Assembly (NCBI GenBank): GCA_029258695.1
Contig: JARIBR010000051.1
Coordinates: forward strand, 1 to 26,484
Source of the DNA: Quadrisphaera sp.
GTDB taxonomy: Bacteria > Actinomycetota > Actinomycetes > Actinomycetales > Quadrisphaeraceae
DNA: 26,484 bases
Direction: 5' to 3'
The notes beneath the pieces are model-generated. The model was not told the DNA's origin, made no database searches, and saw only the letters and a list, made by a program, of their open reading frames with translations. This document shows, one piece after another, positions 15,478 to 22,375 of this stretch (positions within the stretch are counted from its first letter, which is position 1; every line of letters starts with the position of its first letter). Made by a program: the position numbers and the translations under genes.

Positions 15478-16436
15478 GCGCCCTGGTGCCCGGAGCCACC
15501 CTGACCGGCATGGGCCTCGGGCTGGTCGCCGGGGCGGGACTCGTGATGATCATGGTGGGCGTCCCGGTGGCGCGCCGCCCCCGTCTGGCCGACCGGTTGG
15601 CGCCGCACCTGAGGGACGTCCCGCGCGGCTCACGTCTGCTGGGGCAGCACCGGGGCTTCGAGGGCCAGTGGGCGCTCGTGCTCCGCCTGTTCACCCCGGC
15701 CCTGGCCTCCGGTGGCCGGCTGCACCGCCTCCTCGACGCCCTCGCCGGTGGTTCCACGACGACGTCCCGGCGTCTGCGCCAGGCAGGGTCGAGCACCACC
15801 CTCGAGCAGTTCCGCGCCGAGCAGCTGGTCCTCGCCGTCATCGGTCTGCTCGTGGGCACCGGCCTCGCCGGCCTGCTCACGGTCACCCGCGGGTCGCCTC
15901 CCGCCGCCCTGGCGCTGCTCGTCCTGGTGACCGGCGGCGCGGGAGCCGTGGCGCGCGACGTGGCCCTGAGCCGAGCCGTCGCCCGCCGGACGCAGCGCAT
16001 CCTCACGGAGTTCCCCACCGTCGCCGAGCTCCTGGCGCTCTCCGTCGCGGCGGGCGAGGGCGCGGTCGGAGCCCTGGAGCGCATCGCGAGCACGTCCAGC
16101 GGGGAGCTCTCCGGCGAGCTGCGCGCCACGCTGGCCCACGCCCGGGCCGGGGCTCCGCTGGTCACCGCGCTCGAGGGGCTCGCCTCGCGGACCGCGGTGC
16201 CCGCGCTGGGCCGCTTCGTCGACGGGATGGCCGTGGCGCTGGAGCGGGGCACGCCGCTCACCGAGGTGCTGCGCGCTCAGGCGCAGGACGTCCGCGAGCT
16301 CTCCCGGCGCCAGCTCATGGAGGCCGGCGGACGGAAGGAGATCCAGATGATGATCCCCGTGGTCTTCCTCGTGCTGCCCGTCACCGTGCTCTTCGCCGTC
16401 TTCCCCGGCGCCGCCGTGCTCACGGGAGCCCGGTGA
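15474..16436 (+). CDS. tadC: TadC, second T2SSF-domain platform protein
   Basis: The product has 320 residues. An N-terminal helix is at about 10-31, two closely spaced helices at about 119-156, and a C-terminal helix (IPVVFLVLPVTVLFAVFPGAAVL) at the end. The F domain contains LTEFPTVAELLALSVAAGEGAVGALERIA and the conserved late segment FVDGMAVALERGTPLTEVLRAQA. It differs from TadB in sequence, as expected for the TadB/TadC pair. It overlaps tadB by 4 bp. After its stop the tight coupling breaks: 135 bp, mostly C-rich repeats, separate it from the pilin-like gene. Confidence 0.92.
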   Translation: MSALVPGATLTGMGLGLVAGAGLVMIMVGVPVARRPRLADRLAPHLRDVPRGSRLLGQHRGFEGQWALVLRLFTPALASGGRLHRLLDALAGGSTTTSRRLRQAGSSTTLEQFRAEQLVLAVIGLLVGTGLAGLLTVTRGSPPAALALLVLVTGGAGAVARDVALSRAVARRTQRILTEFPTVAELLALSVAAGEGAVGALERIASTSSGELSGELRATLAHARAGAPLVTALEGLASRTAVPALGRFVDGMAVALERGTPLTEVLRAQAQDVRELSRRQLMEAGGRKEIQMMIPVVFLVLPVTVLFAVFPGAAVLTGAR

Positions 16437-16470
16437 CCAGCGAGGCGCAGCGGTCCGGCCCGCTGTCTGC

Positions 16471-16548
16471 CCTCCTGCCCGCGCCCGTCCTGCCCCGCCC
16501 GTCCTGCCCCGCCTGTCCTGCCCGCGCCTGTCCTGCCCCGCCTGTCCG
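16471..16548 (+). repeat. C-rich imperfect 14-15-bp tandem repeats between tadC and the pilin gene
   Basis: About five copies of a unit like GTCCTGCCCCGCC, with variants reading CCTGCCCGCGCC, are arranged head to tail. The plus strand here is almost only C, T and scattered G, with no A. The block fills most of the 135-bp gap before the pilin RBS (GGAGG at 16562-16566). A C-rich, weakly structured transcript segment could serve Rho loading or RNA processing. A 58-codon frame (GTG 16433 to 16609) crosses it but looks non-coding. Confidence 0.75.
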
Positions 16549-16571
16549 CCACCCACTCCTCGGAGGAACCC

Positions 16572-16754
16572 ATGATCGACGCACTGGTCCGCTCCCACGC
16601 CGCGCGTGAGCACCTCTCCGACCGCGGCGACGTGCCCGGCTGGGTCCTCGTGACCCTCATGACCGCCGGGCTCGTCGCGGCGCTGTGGGCCCTGGCCGAC
16701 ACCGCCCTGACGCAGATGTTCACCGAGGCGATGGCTGACGTCCGGGCGCGGTGA
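16572..16754 (+). CDS. Small pilin-like protein (Flp-type candidate)
   Basis: The product has 60 residues: a polar, charged N-terminus, then one hydrophobic helix (WVLVTLMTAGLVAALWALADTAL, about 24-46), then a short tail. The size, the single helix and the position after tadC are those of the Flp major pilin. I recall similar short proteins with RGDVPGWVL in other actinobacterial tad operons. Cleavage after Gly19 would be the prepilin-like site. The residue at +5 is then Trp24, not the Glu normally needed for assembly. GGAGG lies 5 nt before the ATG, so it is probably well translated. It could be a membrane-anchored accessory protein instead of the structural pilin. Confidence 0.75.
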   Translation: MIDALVRSHAAREHLSDRGDVPGWVLVTLMTAGLVAALWALADTALTQMFTEAMADVRAR

Positions 16755-16758
16755 CCCG

Positions 16759-17241
16759 GTGCGCGGACCAGGACCGTCGCTCGGGCGGCCGCACCGGCCA
16801 CGGCACACGGAGGCGAGCCGGCAGCCGCGCGGACCCGCGGATCGGCCCCCGCGTCCCGACCGGGCCCTTCGAGCGGACGCCGGCGCCGTGCTGGCCGAGT
16901 ACGCGGCCGTGGCCCTCCTCGTGACGTTCACGTTCGCCGCCCTCGTGCAGCTCTCCCTGGCGCTGCACGTGCGCACCGTGCTCGTGGACGCGGCCTCCGA
17001 GGGCGCACGTCACGGCGCCCTCGCGGACCGCACCCCCGCCGACGGCGCCGTGCTCACCCGTGAGCTCGTCGCGGCGCAGCTGCACCCCCGCTACGCCGCC
17101 GACGTCGAGGTGCTGCCCACGTCGATCGCAGGGTCGCCCGCCCTGGAGGTGAGGGCGAGCGCGCCGCTGCCGCTCGTGGGCCTGGCGGGGACCGCGACGA
17201 CCGTGACGGTGAGCGGTCACGCCCTCCTACCCCCACCGTGA
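16759..17241 (+). CDS. TadE-like minor pilin
   Basis: The product has 160 residues. The first 37 are Arg/Pro-rich, an unusually long positively charged leader. DAG then AVLAEYAAVALLVTFTFAAL gives a prepilin site: cleavage after Gly places Glu at +5 followed by Tyr, as in true TadE/Flp proteins. The helix is followed by the TadE segment VRTVLVDAASEGARHGAL and a beta-rich C-terminal part. TadE proteins are minor pseudopilins of the Tad pilus. The GTG start lies 4 bp after the upstream stop. A shorter form, with a start inside the Arg-rich region, is not ruled out. The 3' end overlaps the next gene by 4 bp. Confidence 0.88.
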   Translation: MRGPGPSLGRPHRPRHTEASRQPRGPADRPPRPDRALRADAGAVLAEYAAVALLVTFTFAALVQLSLALHVRTVLVDAASEGARHGALADRTPADGAVLTRELVAAQLHPRYAADVEVLPTSIAGSPALEVRASAPLPLVGLAGTATTVTVSGHALLPPP

Positions 17242-17699
17242 GCGACAGCGACCGGTGGGATCGCAGCACCGCCGTCGACGCGGGCAGCGCCATCGTCGAG
17301 CTCCTCGCCGTCGGCCTGGTCATGCTCCTCCCGCTGGTGCACCTCGTGGTCGTCGTGGCCCGCGTCCAGGCAGGAGCCTTCGCCGTCGACGCCGGAGCGC
17401 GCGGGGCGGCCCGCGCGGTGGCGGCGGACCCCACCACCCCGGAGGCGGCCGGCCCGGTGATCGCCCTCGCGCTCGCGGACCAGGGCTTCGACGACGGGGC
17501 CGGCGCCGCGGTCGTGGCGACCTGCGACCCCAGCCCCTGCACCACGCCCGGGTCGCGGGTGCTCGTCGACGTCGTGTACGACGTCGCCCTGCCGGGAGTG
17601 CCCGCGGGCCTGGACGCCGTGGTCCCCGTCAGCGTGAGGGTCAGCTCGCGCTCCAGCGCCGTGGTGGACCGGTACATCGCACCCGGGGCCACCCCGTGA
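17238..17699 (+). CDS. TadE/TadF-like minor pilin
   Basis: The product has 153 residues. DAG followed by SAIVELLAVGLVMLLPLVHLVVVVA again gives Gly at -1 and Glu at +5, with one membrane helix at about 19-42. VQAGAFAVDAGARGAARAVA follows and is the usual TadE-family post-helix segment. Two Cys (CDPSPC) in the outer domain could form a disulfide. It overlaps the previous TadE-like gene by 4 bp and is 7 bp from the next gene, so the three form one unit. Its role is probably as a second minor pilin. TadE and TadF cannot be told apart from sequence alone. Confidence 0.88.
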   Translation: MSDSDRWDRSTAVDAGSAIVELLAVGLVMLLPLVHLVVVVARVQAGAFAVDAGARGAARAVAADPTTPEAAGPVIALALADQGFDDGAGAAVVATCDPSPCTTPGSRVLVDVVYDVALPGVPAGLDAVVPVSVRVSSRSSAVVDRYIAPGATP

Positions 17700-17706
17700 C
17701 CGGCTC

Positions 17707-18213
17707 GTGACGGCCCTCGTGACGGCCTTCGTGACCAGGGTGGTGCTGCCCCTCGTGGCGCCGCGCGACGACGCGGGCCGCATCACCGTGCTCGTCCTCG
17801 GGTACTTCGTGGTCGTGGCGACGCTGCTCGGGGTGGTCGGCGGCATCGCCTCGGTCCAGACCGCCCGCCACCGGCTGGTGGCCATGGCCGACGCCGCGGC
17901 CCTCGAGGCCAGCCAGGCCCTCGACGAGACCGCCTACTACGCCACCGGTGCGAGCGCCGAGGGCCTCCCGCTGAGCGACGAGTCCGTCACCGCCGCTGTC
18001 GAGGAGGCGCTCGTCGCGACGGACGCGGCGGCGGACTTCCCCACCCTCACGGTGGGAGCCCTCACCGGCAGCCCCGACGGTGTCAGCGCCCAGGTGCAGC
18101 TGACCGTGGTGCTCGACGTGCCGATGGTCCCTGCGACGGTCGACGAGCTCGTCGGCGGCGTGCCCGTCACCGTGGTCTCGCGCGCCCGCTCCCCGTTGGA
18201 CCCGGTGGGGTGA
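17707..18213 (+). CDS. TadG-like putative Flp pilus assembly protein
   Basis: The product has 168 residues. DDAGRITVLVLGYFVVVATLL is the N-terminal signature of the TadE/G-like family (Flp-N region), with one helix at about 26-50. It is followed by VQTARHRLVAMADAAALEASQALD, the usual helix after the membrane segment. The C-terminal part is beta-rich and short. Full TadG proteins often have a von Willebrand domain, which is missing here. The position equivalent to Glu+5 is Leu (counting from DAG), unlike the two genes before it. GTG 17707 is used because an earlier GTG at 17696 runs into a stop at once. This is the last gene of the tad run; it ends 4 bp from the opposing kinase gene. Confidence 0.85.
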   Translation: MTALVTAFVTRVVLPLVAPRDDAGRITVLVLGYFVVVATLLGVVGGIASVQTARHRLVAMADAAALEASQALDETAYYATGASAEGLPLSDESVTAAVEEALVATDAAADFPTLTVGALTGSPDGVSAQVQLTVVLDVPMVPATVDELVGGVPVTVVSRARSPLDPVG

Positions 18214-18217
18214 CCGG

Positions 18218-19567
18218 CTAGGCCCCGACGTCCTCCGGCTCGACGTCCGGCTCGTCCTCCAGCGCGAACCCGGGCAGGTCGGCGTCGAAGATGTGGAACA
18301 CCGGTAGCTCTCCGCCGAGCTGGGAGAGCACCCCGATGCCGCCGACCCAGACGCGCCAGATGAGGACGTACTCCCGAGGCAGGTTGAGCTTCAGCGAGAC
18401 CCACCACTCGGGGCGGTTCACGTCGTTGACGTAGGCGAACATCGACTGCAGCCACGCGCGGTCGACGACGAACTCGTCGTGGCGCAGCACCTCGAGGAAG
18501 GGATCGAGGTAGTCCAGGAGGTCGCCGCCGTCGACGTCGATGCCCTCACGGATGAACCCCTCGGCGCGCAGACCGTCGACCACGCCGCGGGCGTCACCGT
18601 CCAGGGCCATCGACAGCAGGCTCCCGATGGCCGGCGGCATCCCCTCGGGCAGGCGGGCGACCGCACCGAAGTCCAGCACCCCGAACCTGCCGTCGTCGGT
18701 GACGCGGAAGTTGCCCGGGTGCGGGTCGGCGTGCAGCAGCCCGCAGCGCTGCGGGCTGCTGACGAGGAACTCCAGGTAGCGGCGGGCCATGTCGTCGCGC
18801 TCGTCCTGCGTGCCGCGGGCGATCACGTCCGCCATGGGGCGCCCGGGCAGCCACTCGGTGACCAGCACCTTCTCGCTGGAGGCGATTACGGCGGGCACCG
18901 CGACGTCCGGGTCGTCGGCGTAGGCCGCGGCGAACCCGTCCTGGGCCGCGGCCTCCCAGAGGTAGTCGACCTCCTCGGCGACGCGCTCCTTCAGCTCGTC
19001 GAGGACCGGCCCGACGTCGAGGCCCGGGACCCACCCCGCGGAGACCTTCACCACGCGCGCCACCTGGTTGAGGTCGGAGACGAGGGCGGCGCCGGCCCCG
19101 GGGTACTGGACCTTGACGGCCACCTCCCGCCCGTCACCCCACACCGCGCGGTGGACCTGCCCGACCGATGCCGCCGCCACCGGCTCGTCGTCGAAGGAGA
19201 GGAAACGCTCGCGCCAGCCGGCGCCGAGCTGGCCCGCGAGCACCGCGTGCACCGCGGTCACGGGCATGGGGGGAGCGGCCTCCTGCAGGCGCACCAGCTG
19301 TTCGCGGTAGGGGCCGGCCACGTCCTCGGGGAGGGCCGCCTCGAGGACGGACAGCGCCTGCCCGAACTTCATGGCCCCACCCTTGAGCCGTCCGAGGACG
19401 GTGAACAGCTGCTCGGCGGTGGCCGCCTGCATCTGCGCGGCGACCTCCTCCTGGCGCGAGCCCGTCAGCCGCCGACCGAGACCCATCGCCTGGCGTCCCG
19501 CCAGTCCGACGGGGAGGCTGGCCAGTCGCAGGCCACGGCCGAGGGGTCCGCGGGGGATGTCGCTCAC
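18218..19567 (-). CDS. ABC1/UbiB-like atypical kinase
   Basis: The product has 449 residues. All hallmarks of the ABC1/ADCK family are present. KFGQ is at 67-70, the Ala-rich loop AAASVGQVH at 131-139, VAVKVQYPG with K152, and EEVDYLWEA with E199 and D201. The catalytic segment HADPHPGN is at 279-286 and DFG at 299-301. Family members support quinone or lipid metabolism and bind ATP without ordinary protein kinase activity. The M. tuberculosis relative is Rv3197 (from memory), which lies near the same zincin and PDZ-Lon genes. GTG 19567 is chosen because the in-frame extension to 19639 is Arg-rich and unlike the family. A weak -10 (GATGAT, 19574-19579) is 6 nt upstream. No membrane helix is evident. 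Confidence 0.92.
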   Translation of the reverse strand: MSDIPRGPLGRGLRLASLPVGLAGRQAMGLGRRLTGSRQEEVAAQMQAATAEQLFTVLGRLKGGAMKFGQALSVLEAALPEDVAGPYREQLVRLQEAAPPMPVTAVHAVLAGQLGAGWRERFLSFDDEPVAAASVGQVHRAVWGDGREVAVKVQYPGAGAALVSDLNQVARVVKVSAGWVPGLDVGPVLDELKERVAEEVDYLWEAAAQDGFAAAYADDPDVAVPAVIASSEKVLVTEWLPGRPMADVIARGTQDERDDMARRYLEFLVSSPQRCGLLHADPHPGNFRVTDDGRFGVLDFGAVARLPEGMPPAIGSLLSMALDGDARGVVDGLRAEGFIREGIDVDGGDLLDYLDPFLEVLRHDEFVVDRAWLQSMFAYVNDVNRPEWWVSLKLNLPREYVLIWRVWVGGIGVLSQLGGELPVFHIFDADLPGFALEDEPDVEPEDVGA

Positions 19568-19654
19568 CGGTTCATCATCGCCGACGAGGTGATCGCCTGC
19601 TCGCCAGCGGACGCGCGAGCGGGGTGGGGCTCCTCTCACCGGCGCGCGAGCCCA

Positions 19655-19695
19655 CGACGACGCTGTGACGACAGCGACGACGCTGCGACGACGGT
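19655..19695. repeat. GACGAC-rich repeat with small inverted repeat
   Basis: In the 141-bp gap between the ThiF-like and kinase genes, GACGACGCTG occurs twice. CGCTGT (19661-19666) pairs with ACAGCG (19671-19676) around GACG. It may be a weak terminator after the ThiF-like gene. No other element is obvious in the gap. Confidence 0.35.
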
Positions 19696-19708
19696 GAGGG
19701 TGCGCCGC

Positions 19709-20779
19709 TCACGACGACCACGCGGCGCCCTCGCGCCAGGTGCAGCCGCACGCCGGGTGGGGGTCCCAGGCGCGGCGCACGAGCAGGCCGTCGGGCAGCG
19801 AGCACTCGAGGGTGGCCGACAGGGCGGCCGGGGCCGGTGCGCCGTCGAGCTGCGCCAGCACCTGCACCACGGCCACGGCAGCGGTCTGGGCTGCGAGCGA
19901 GAGCTCCTCCGGCCTGCTGCGCGAGCCCGCGACCCGCGCGGAGACCTGCGCCGCCACCTGCGGCCAGGCCGGGTCGCGGGCGGCCCGGTGCAGGTCGAGG
20001 CAGCGCAGGCACGCCGAGCCACCGGGGCGCACCAGCGGCCCGACCACCGCGGCGCCCTCACGCCACAGCACGGGCAGGTACGCGGGCGCTCCGCTCGCCG
20101 CCTCCTCCACCCGGGTGGGCGTCAGCGCCCCGGCGCCGACCACGACGGCGACGTCCGGCGGCCGAGGCTTCGGTGGCGCGGTGGTGAGGACCACCGGGGT
20201 CCGTGCGCCCACCAGGGCCCTCGCCCGGACCTCTCGCGGGTGACCGACGTCGTCCACCCCGTAGCCGCCCGGTGAGACGTCCCCGGGCCCGACCGGCGAC
20301 CCGTCACGCACCATGACCCGGCCCACACCGGCGGCGGCGAGCCCCAGCACGATCCCCAGTCCCGTCCGGGACCCGCCGACGACCAGGACGCTCGCGCGCC
20401 ACCGGTTCGCGAGCACCCCCCACCCGTCCCCGTGGCCGTGCACCAGCGAGAGCACCCGGGCGTCGGGCACCAGCGCCCGCTGCTCGTCGCGGCTCGTGCG
20501 CGGAGGCCGCCCCCGCGACGCAGCGGGCTCCGGGACGCTCACCAGGAGGCCGGCGCGCGAGAGGACCCCGATGATGCGCTCCACGCGCGCCGCCGGCACG
20601 GCGTCGGCCGCAGCCACCACGCCCGCGAGGTCGCGCGTGCCGTCCAGGAGGCCGAGGACCTGCTCGTCCTCGGCGCTGAGGCCGGACAGCACGACGCCCC
20701 GCTCGGGGTCGAGCCCCAGCTGGAGCTGGCCAGGGCCGCGTCGCGCCCGCAGCAGCGCGGGCCTGAGTCGAAGGAGCAC
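19709..20779 (-). CDS. Degenerate ThiF/E1-like protein, TOMM-type
   Basis: The product has 356 residues. Residues 35-80 look like a winged-helix/PqqD-like module (LSAEDEQVLGLLDGTRDLAGVV). A Rossmann segment follows at 131-159: VLVVGGSRTGLGIVLGLAAAG, then VMVRDG. Four Cys arranged as CLRC (257-260) and CGC (344-346) would hold a zinc ion, as in ThiF/MoeB-type E1 proteins. The Arg and Lys residues that handle ATP in active E1 enzymes are not evident, so adenylation is doubtful. Actinobacterial proteins of this class are often labelled TOMM precursor-binding or cyclodehydratase-like, but no precursor peptide or YcaO partner is in the window. The start is GTG 20779, with CAGACT upstream. It precedes the ABC1 kinase on the same strand with a 141-bp gap. 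Confidence 0.75.
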   Translation of the reverse strand: MLLRLRPALLRARRGPGQLQLGLDPERGVVLSGLSAEDEQVLGLLDGTRDLAGVVAAADAVPAARVERIIGVLSRAGLLVSVPEPAASRGRPPRTSRDEQRALVPDARVLSLVHGHGDGWGVLANRWRASVLVVGGSRTGLGIVLGLAAAGVGRVMVRDGSPVGPGDVSPGGYGVDDVGHPREVRARALVGARTPVVLTTAPPKPRPPDVAVVVGAGALTPTRVEEAASGAPAYLPVLWREGAAVVGPLVRPGGSACLRCLDLHRAARDPAWPQVAAQVSARVAGSRSRPEELSLAAQTAAVAVVQVLAQLDGAPAPAALSATLECSLPDGLLVRRAWDPHPACGCTWREGAAWSS

Positions 20780-20785
20780 CCGCGG

Positions 20786-20791
20786 AGTCTG
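20786..20791 (-). promoter_or_regulatory. -10 element CAGACT, leaderless start of ThiF-like gene
   Basis: On the minus strand CAGACT is followed by 6 nt and then GTG 20779. The same hexamer is used at the HTH gene. Confidence 0.4.
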
Positions 20792-21118
20792 GGGCAGCCC
20801 GCCCCCCGGAACAGGACGCCGTCCACAGGGGTGCGGGGTTGTCCACAGGGAGCGCGGGCCCAGCCGGCGGCGTGCCGCAGCGTCGCCGGGGACGGGTGGG
20901 TGGCTGCGGCGACGGAGCGCTCACCCGCCACCGACACCTCGTGCCCTCACGACCGGCCGCACCGACGACGAGACCCCCCGGAGCCCGACGGCGTCCCGCC
21001 TTCCCCTGCGGACCGCCCCCGAGCCCCGAGAGGCCTCGACGCAGAAGGGTAAGCCCGGTTCTCGCCGGGAGCAAGACGGCGGCGCCCTCGCCCGCCACCC
21101 GGCGGTCCGCACCCCGCC

Positions 21119-21152
21119 TCGTCGCGGCGGAGGGATCGTCGCGGCGGAGGGA
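21119..21152. repeat. Perfect 17-bp tandem duplication
   Basis: TCGTCGCGGCGGAGGGA at 21119-21135 is repeated without change at 21136-21152, ending 23 bp before the -10 element of the next gene. It covers the place where a -35 or activator site would be. Confidence 0.75.
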
Positions 21153-21175
21153 CCGGTCCCCGCCCAAGATCGGGA

Positions 21176-21181
21176 TACCGT
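21176..21181 (+). promoter_or_regulatory. -10 element TACCGT, leaderless start of YgjP-type gene
   Basis: TACCGT is followed by 7 nt and then GTG 21189. This favours 21189 over the GTG at 21180, which overlaps the -10. Confidence 0.5.
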
Positions 21182-21188
21182 GCCGAGG

Positions 21189-21734
21189 GTGTTCTCCCGC
21201 GAGGCGCTCATCGCTGGCGCCGTGGTGCGCCGGAGCACCCGTCGGCGACGCACCGTGAGCGCCTCTCTGCGCGATGGGCGCCTCGTCGTGGACGTGCCCG
21301 CCACGCTGACGCGCCGCCAGGAGCGGGAGTGGGTGGACCGGATGGCCGAGCGGGTGCTCACCGCGCGCTCGCGCACCCGCCCGAGCGACGAGCTTCTGCT
21401 CGCGCGGGCCCTGGCCCTGTCCGAGGCCCACCTGGGCGGTGCGGCCGTGCCGGCCAGCGTGGCGTGGTCGGACGACCAGAGCATGCGGTGGGGCTCGACG
21501 ACCACCCTCGACGGCTCGATCCGTCTCTCCACCCGGCTGCGGGGCATGCCGTCCTGGGTGCTCGACCACGTCCTGCTGCACGAGCTCGTGCACCTGCGCG
21601 AGCCGGGCCACGGACCGGCCTTTCGCGCGCTGCTCGACCCCACCCCGTCCGCCGAGCGCGCCCGCGGGTACCTCGAGGGCTACCTCGCCGGGTCGCGCGA
21701 CGCCTCGTGGGACGAGCCACCGCCCGAGAGCTGA
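21189..21734 (+). CDS. YgjP/SprT-like M48-type metallopeptidase
   Basis: The product has 181 residues and is cytoplasmic. The N-terminal part (VRRSTRRRRTVSASLRDGRLVVDVP) is the beta region seen in YgjP/DUF45 proteins. SMRWGS at about 98-103 is the usual segment before the active site. The zinc site is HELVH at 131-135 with a third His at 141 (REPGHGPAF). The length is typical. DUF45 proteins are predicted zinc peptidases of unknown substrate. The 3' end runs 55 bp into the 3' end of the opposing Nudix gene. GTG 21180 is an alternative start that would add three residues. Confidence 0.85.
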   Translation: MFSREALIAGAVVRRSTRRRRTVSASLRDGRLVVDVPATLTRRQEREWVDRMAERVLTARSRTRPSDELLLARALALSEAHLGGAAVPASVAWSDDQSMRWGSTTTLDGSIRLSTRLRGMPSWVLDHVLLHELVHLREPGHGPAFRALLDPTPSAERARGYLEGYLAGSRDASWDEPPPES

Positions 21735-22324
21735 GAGCGCTGCTCGCGCGCCGCCGCCGCGAGGCGCGGCGGGAGGTCCGCGGCGATGCCGTCGGGCAGG
21801 GCGTCCAGGGGCCACCACCTGACCGCGTCGCTCTCCTCGCTCACGCGCAGCGGCGCCTGCGGGTCCGCCACGGCGAGGAACACCACGTCGAGGTGCTCGG
21901 TGCAGCGGCCGAAGGCGAACCCGTGGCGGCTCAGCTCGAACGGCTCCCCGCCGCGCTGCACGACGAGGTCGTCAGGGCCCAGGCCGGTCTCCTCGGTCAC
22001 CTCGCGCAGCGCAGCGCCCCGCACGGTGGTGTCGTCGCGCTCGAGGTGCCCGCCGGGCTGGACCCACAGCCCGGCCGTGCGGTGGTGCACGAGCAGGGTC
22101 CTCGACGCCCGCGGGTCGAGGACCAGGACCGACGCGGTGAGGTGCGCCGGCGGCCCGTCACGCCGCGCGGCGTCGGGGCGGGACGCGAGCTGGTCGAGGA
22201 ACTGCCGGCGCCATCGCCCCTGCTCCGCGTCGCGGGGCCGGTAGGAGGTCAGCGCCCGGACGGCGTCCTCGTGGGCCGGGTCCGGCGCGGCGAGCGCCTC
22301 GCCGACGCCGGCTCGGCTGCTCAC
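21680..22324 (-). CDS. Nudix hydrolase
   Basis: The product has 214 residues from GTG 22324. LLVHHRTAGLWVQPGGHLERDD followed by ALREVTEETGL is a Nudix box (about 91-115). It is of the form with one additional residue and Asp/Thr in place of the first Glu, as in the common actinobacterial QPGGHxE subgroup. The REVTEE metal-binding core is intact. Such enzymes hydrolyse nucleoside diphosphates linked to another group; the substrate here is unknown. The frame remains open to GTG 22420 and would add a repeated QHEQPS segment and overlap the zincin gene by 47 bp, so the start is uncertain. The stop lies inside the opposing YgjP-type gene. Confidence 0.85.
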   Translation of the reverse strand: MSSRAGVGEALAAPDPAHEDAVRALTSYRPRDAEQGRWRRQFLDQLASRPDAARRDGPPAHLTASVLVLDPRASRTLLVHHRTAGLWVQPGGHLERDDTTVRGAALREVTEETGLGPDDLVVQRGGEPFELSRHGFAFGRCTEHLDVVFLAVADPQAPLRVSEESDAVRWWPLDALPDGIAADLPPRLAAAAREQRSQLSGGGSSHEASRDPAR

Positions 22325-22339
22325 GCTGACCGGCTGCCC

Positions 22340-22375
22340 GTGCTGGCTGGGCTGCTCGTGCTGGCTGGGCTGCTC
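22340..22375. repeat. 18-bp tandem repeat at the zincin/Nudix junction
   Basis: GTGCTGGCTGGGCTGCTC is present twice in tandem, and a shorter related stretch follows from 22376. The stop codon of the zincin gene (22374-22376) is made by the edge of the second copy. In the Nudix frame the repeat would read QHEQPS. Confidence 0.75.

Larger units (their letters stand above)
20780..21188. other. Intergenic region before the YgjP-type gene
   Basis: This 409-bp divergent region holds the two -10 elements (20786 minus, 21176 plus) and a 17-bp tandem duplication (21119-21152). GTCCACAGGG appears twice, exactly 20 bp apart (20821 and 20841), and TTGTCCACA at 20839-20847 matches a DnaA-box consensus. 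A small hairpin, CCCGG-TTCTCG-CCGGG, is near 21055-21070. Frames that cross it are Arg/Pro-rich and lack coding signals. Confidence 0.5.

Noticed and set aside
16433..16609. 58-codon frame overlapping the tadC stop and the pilin start
   Set aside because: It is the translation of the C-rich repeats (Pro/Cys/Ala) and overlaps the pilin gene, which has a strong RBS. Coding is unlikely.
18479..20275. Plus-strand frame opposite the ABC1 kinase and ThiF-like genes
   Set aside because: It spans two genes with intact motifs on the minus strand and shows no domain.
20819..20850. Replication origin suggested by two DnaA-box-like sequences
   Set aside because: Only two boxes, no A+T-rich unwinding region, and no dnaA, dnaN or gidA nearby.
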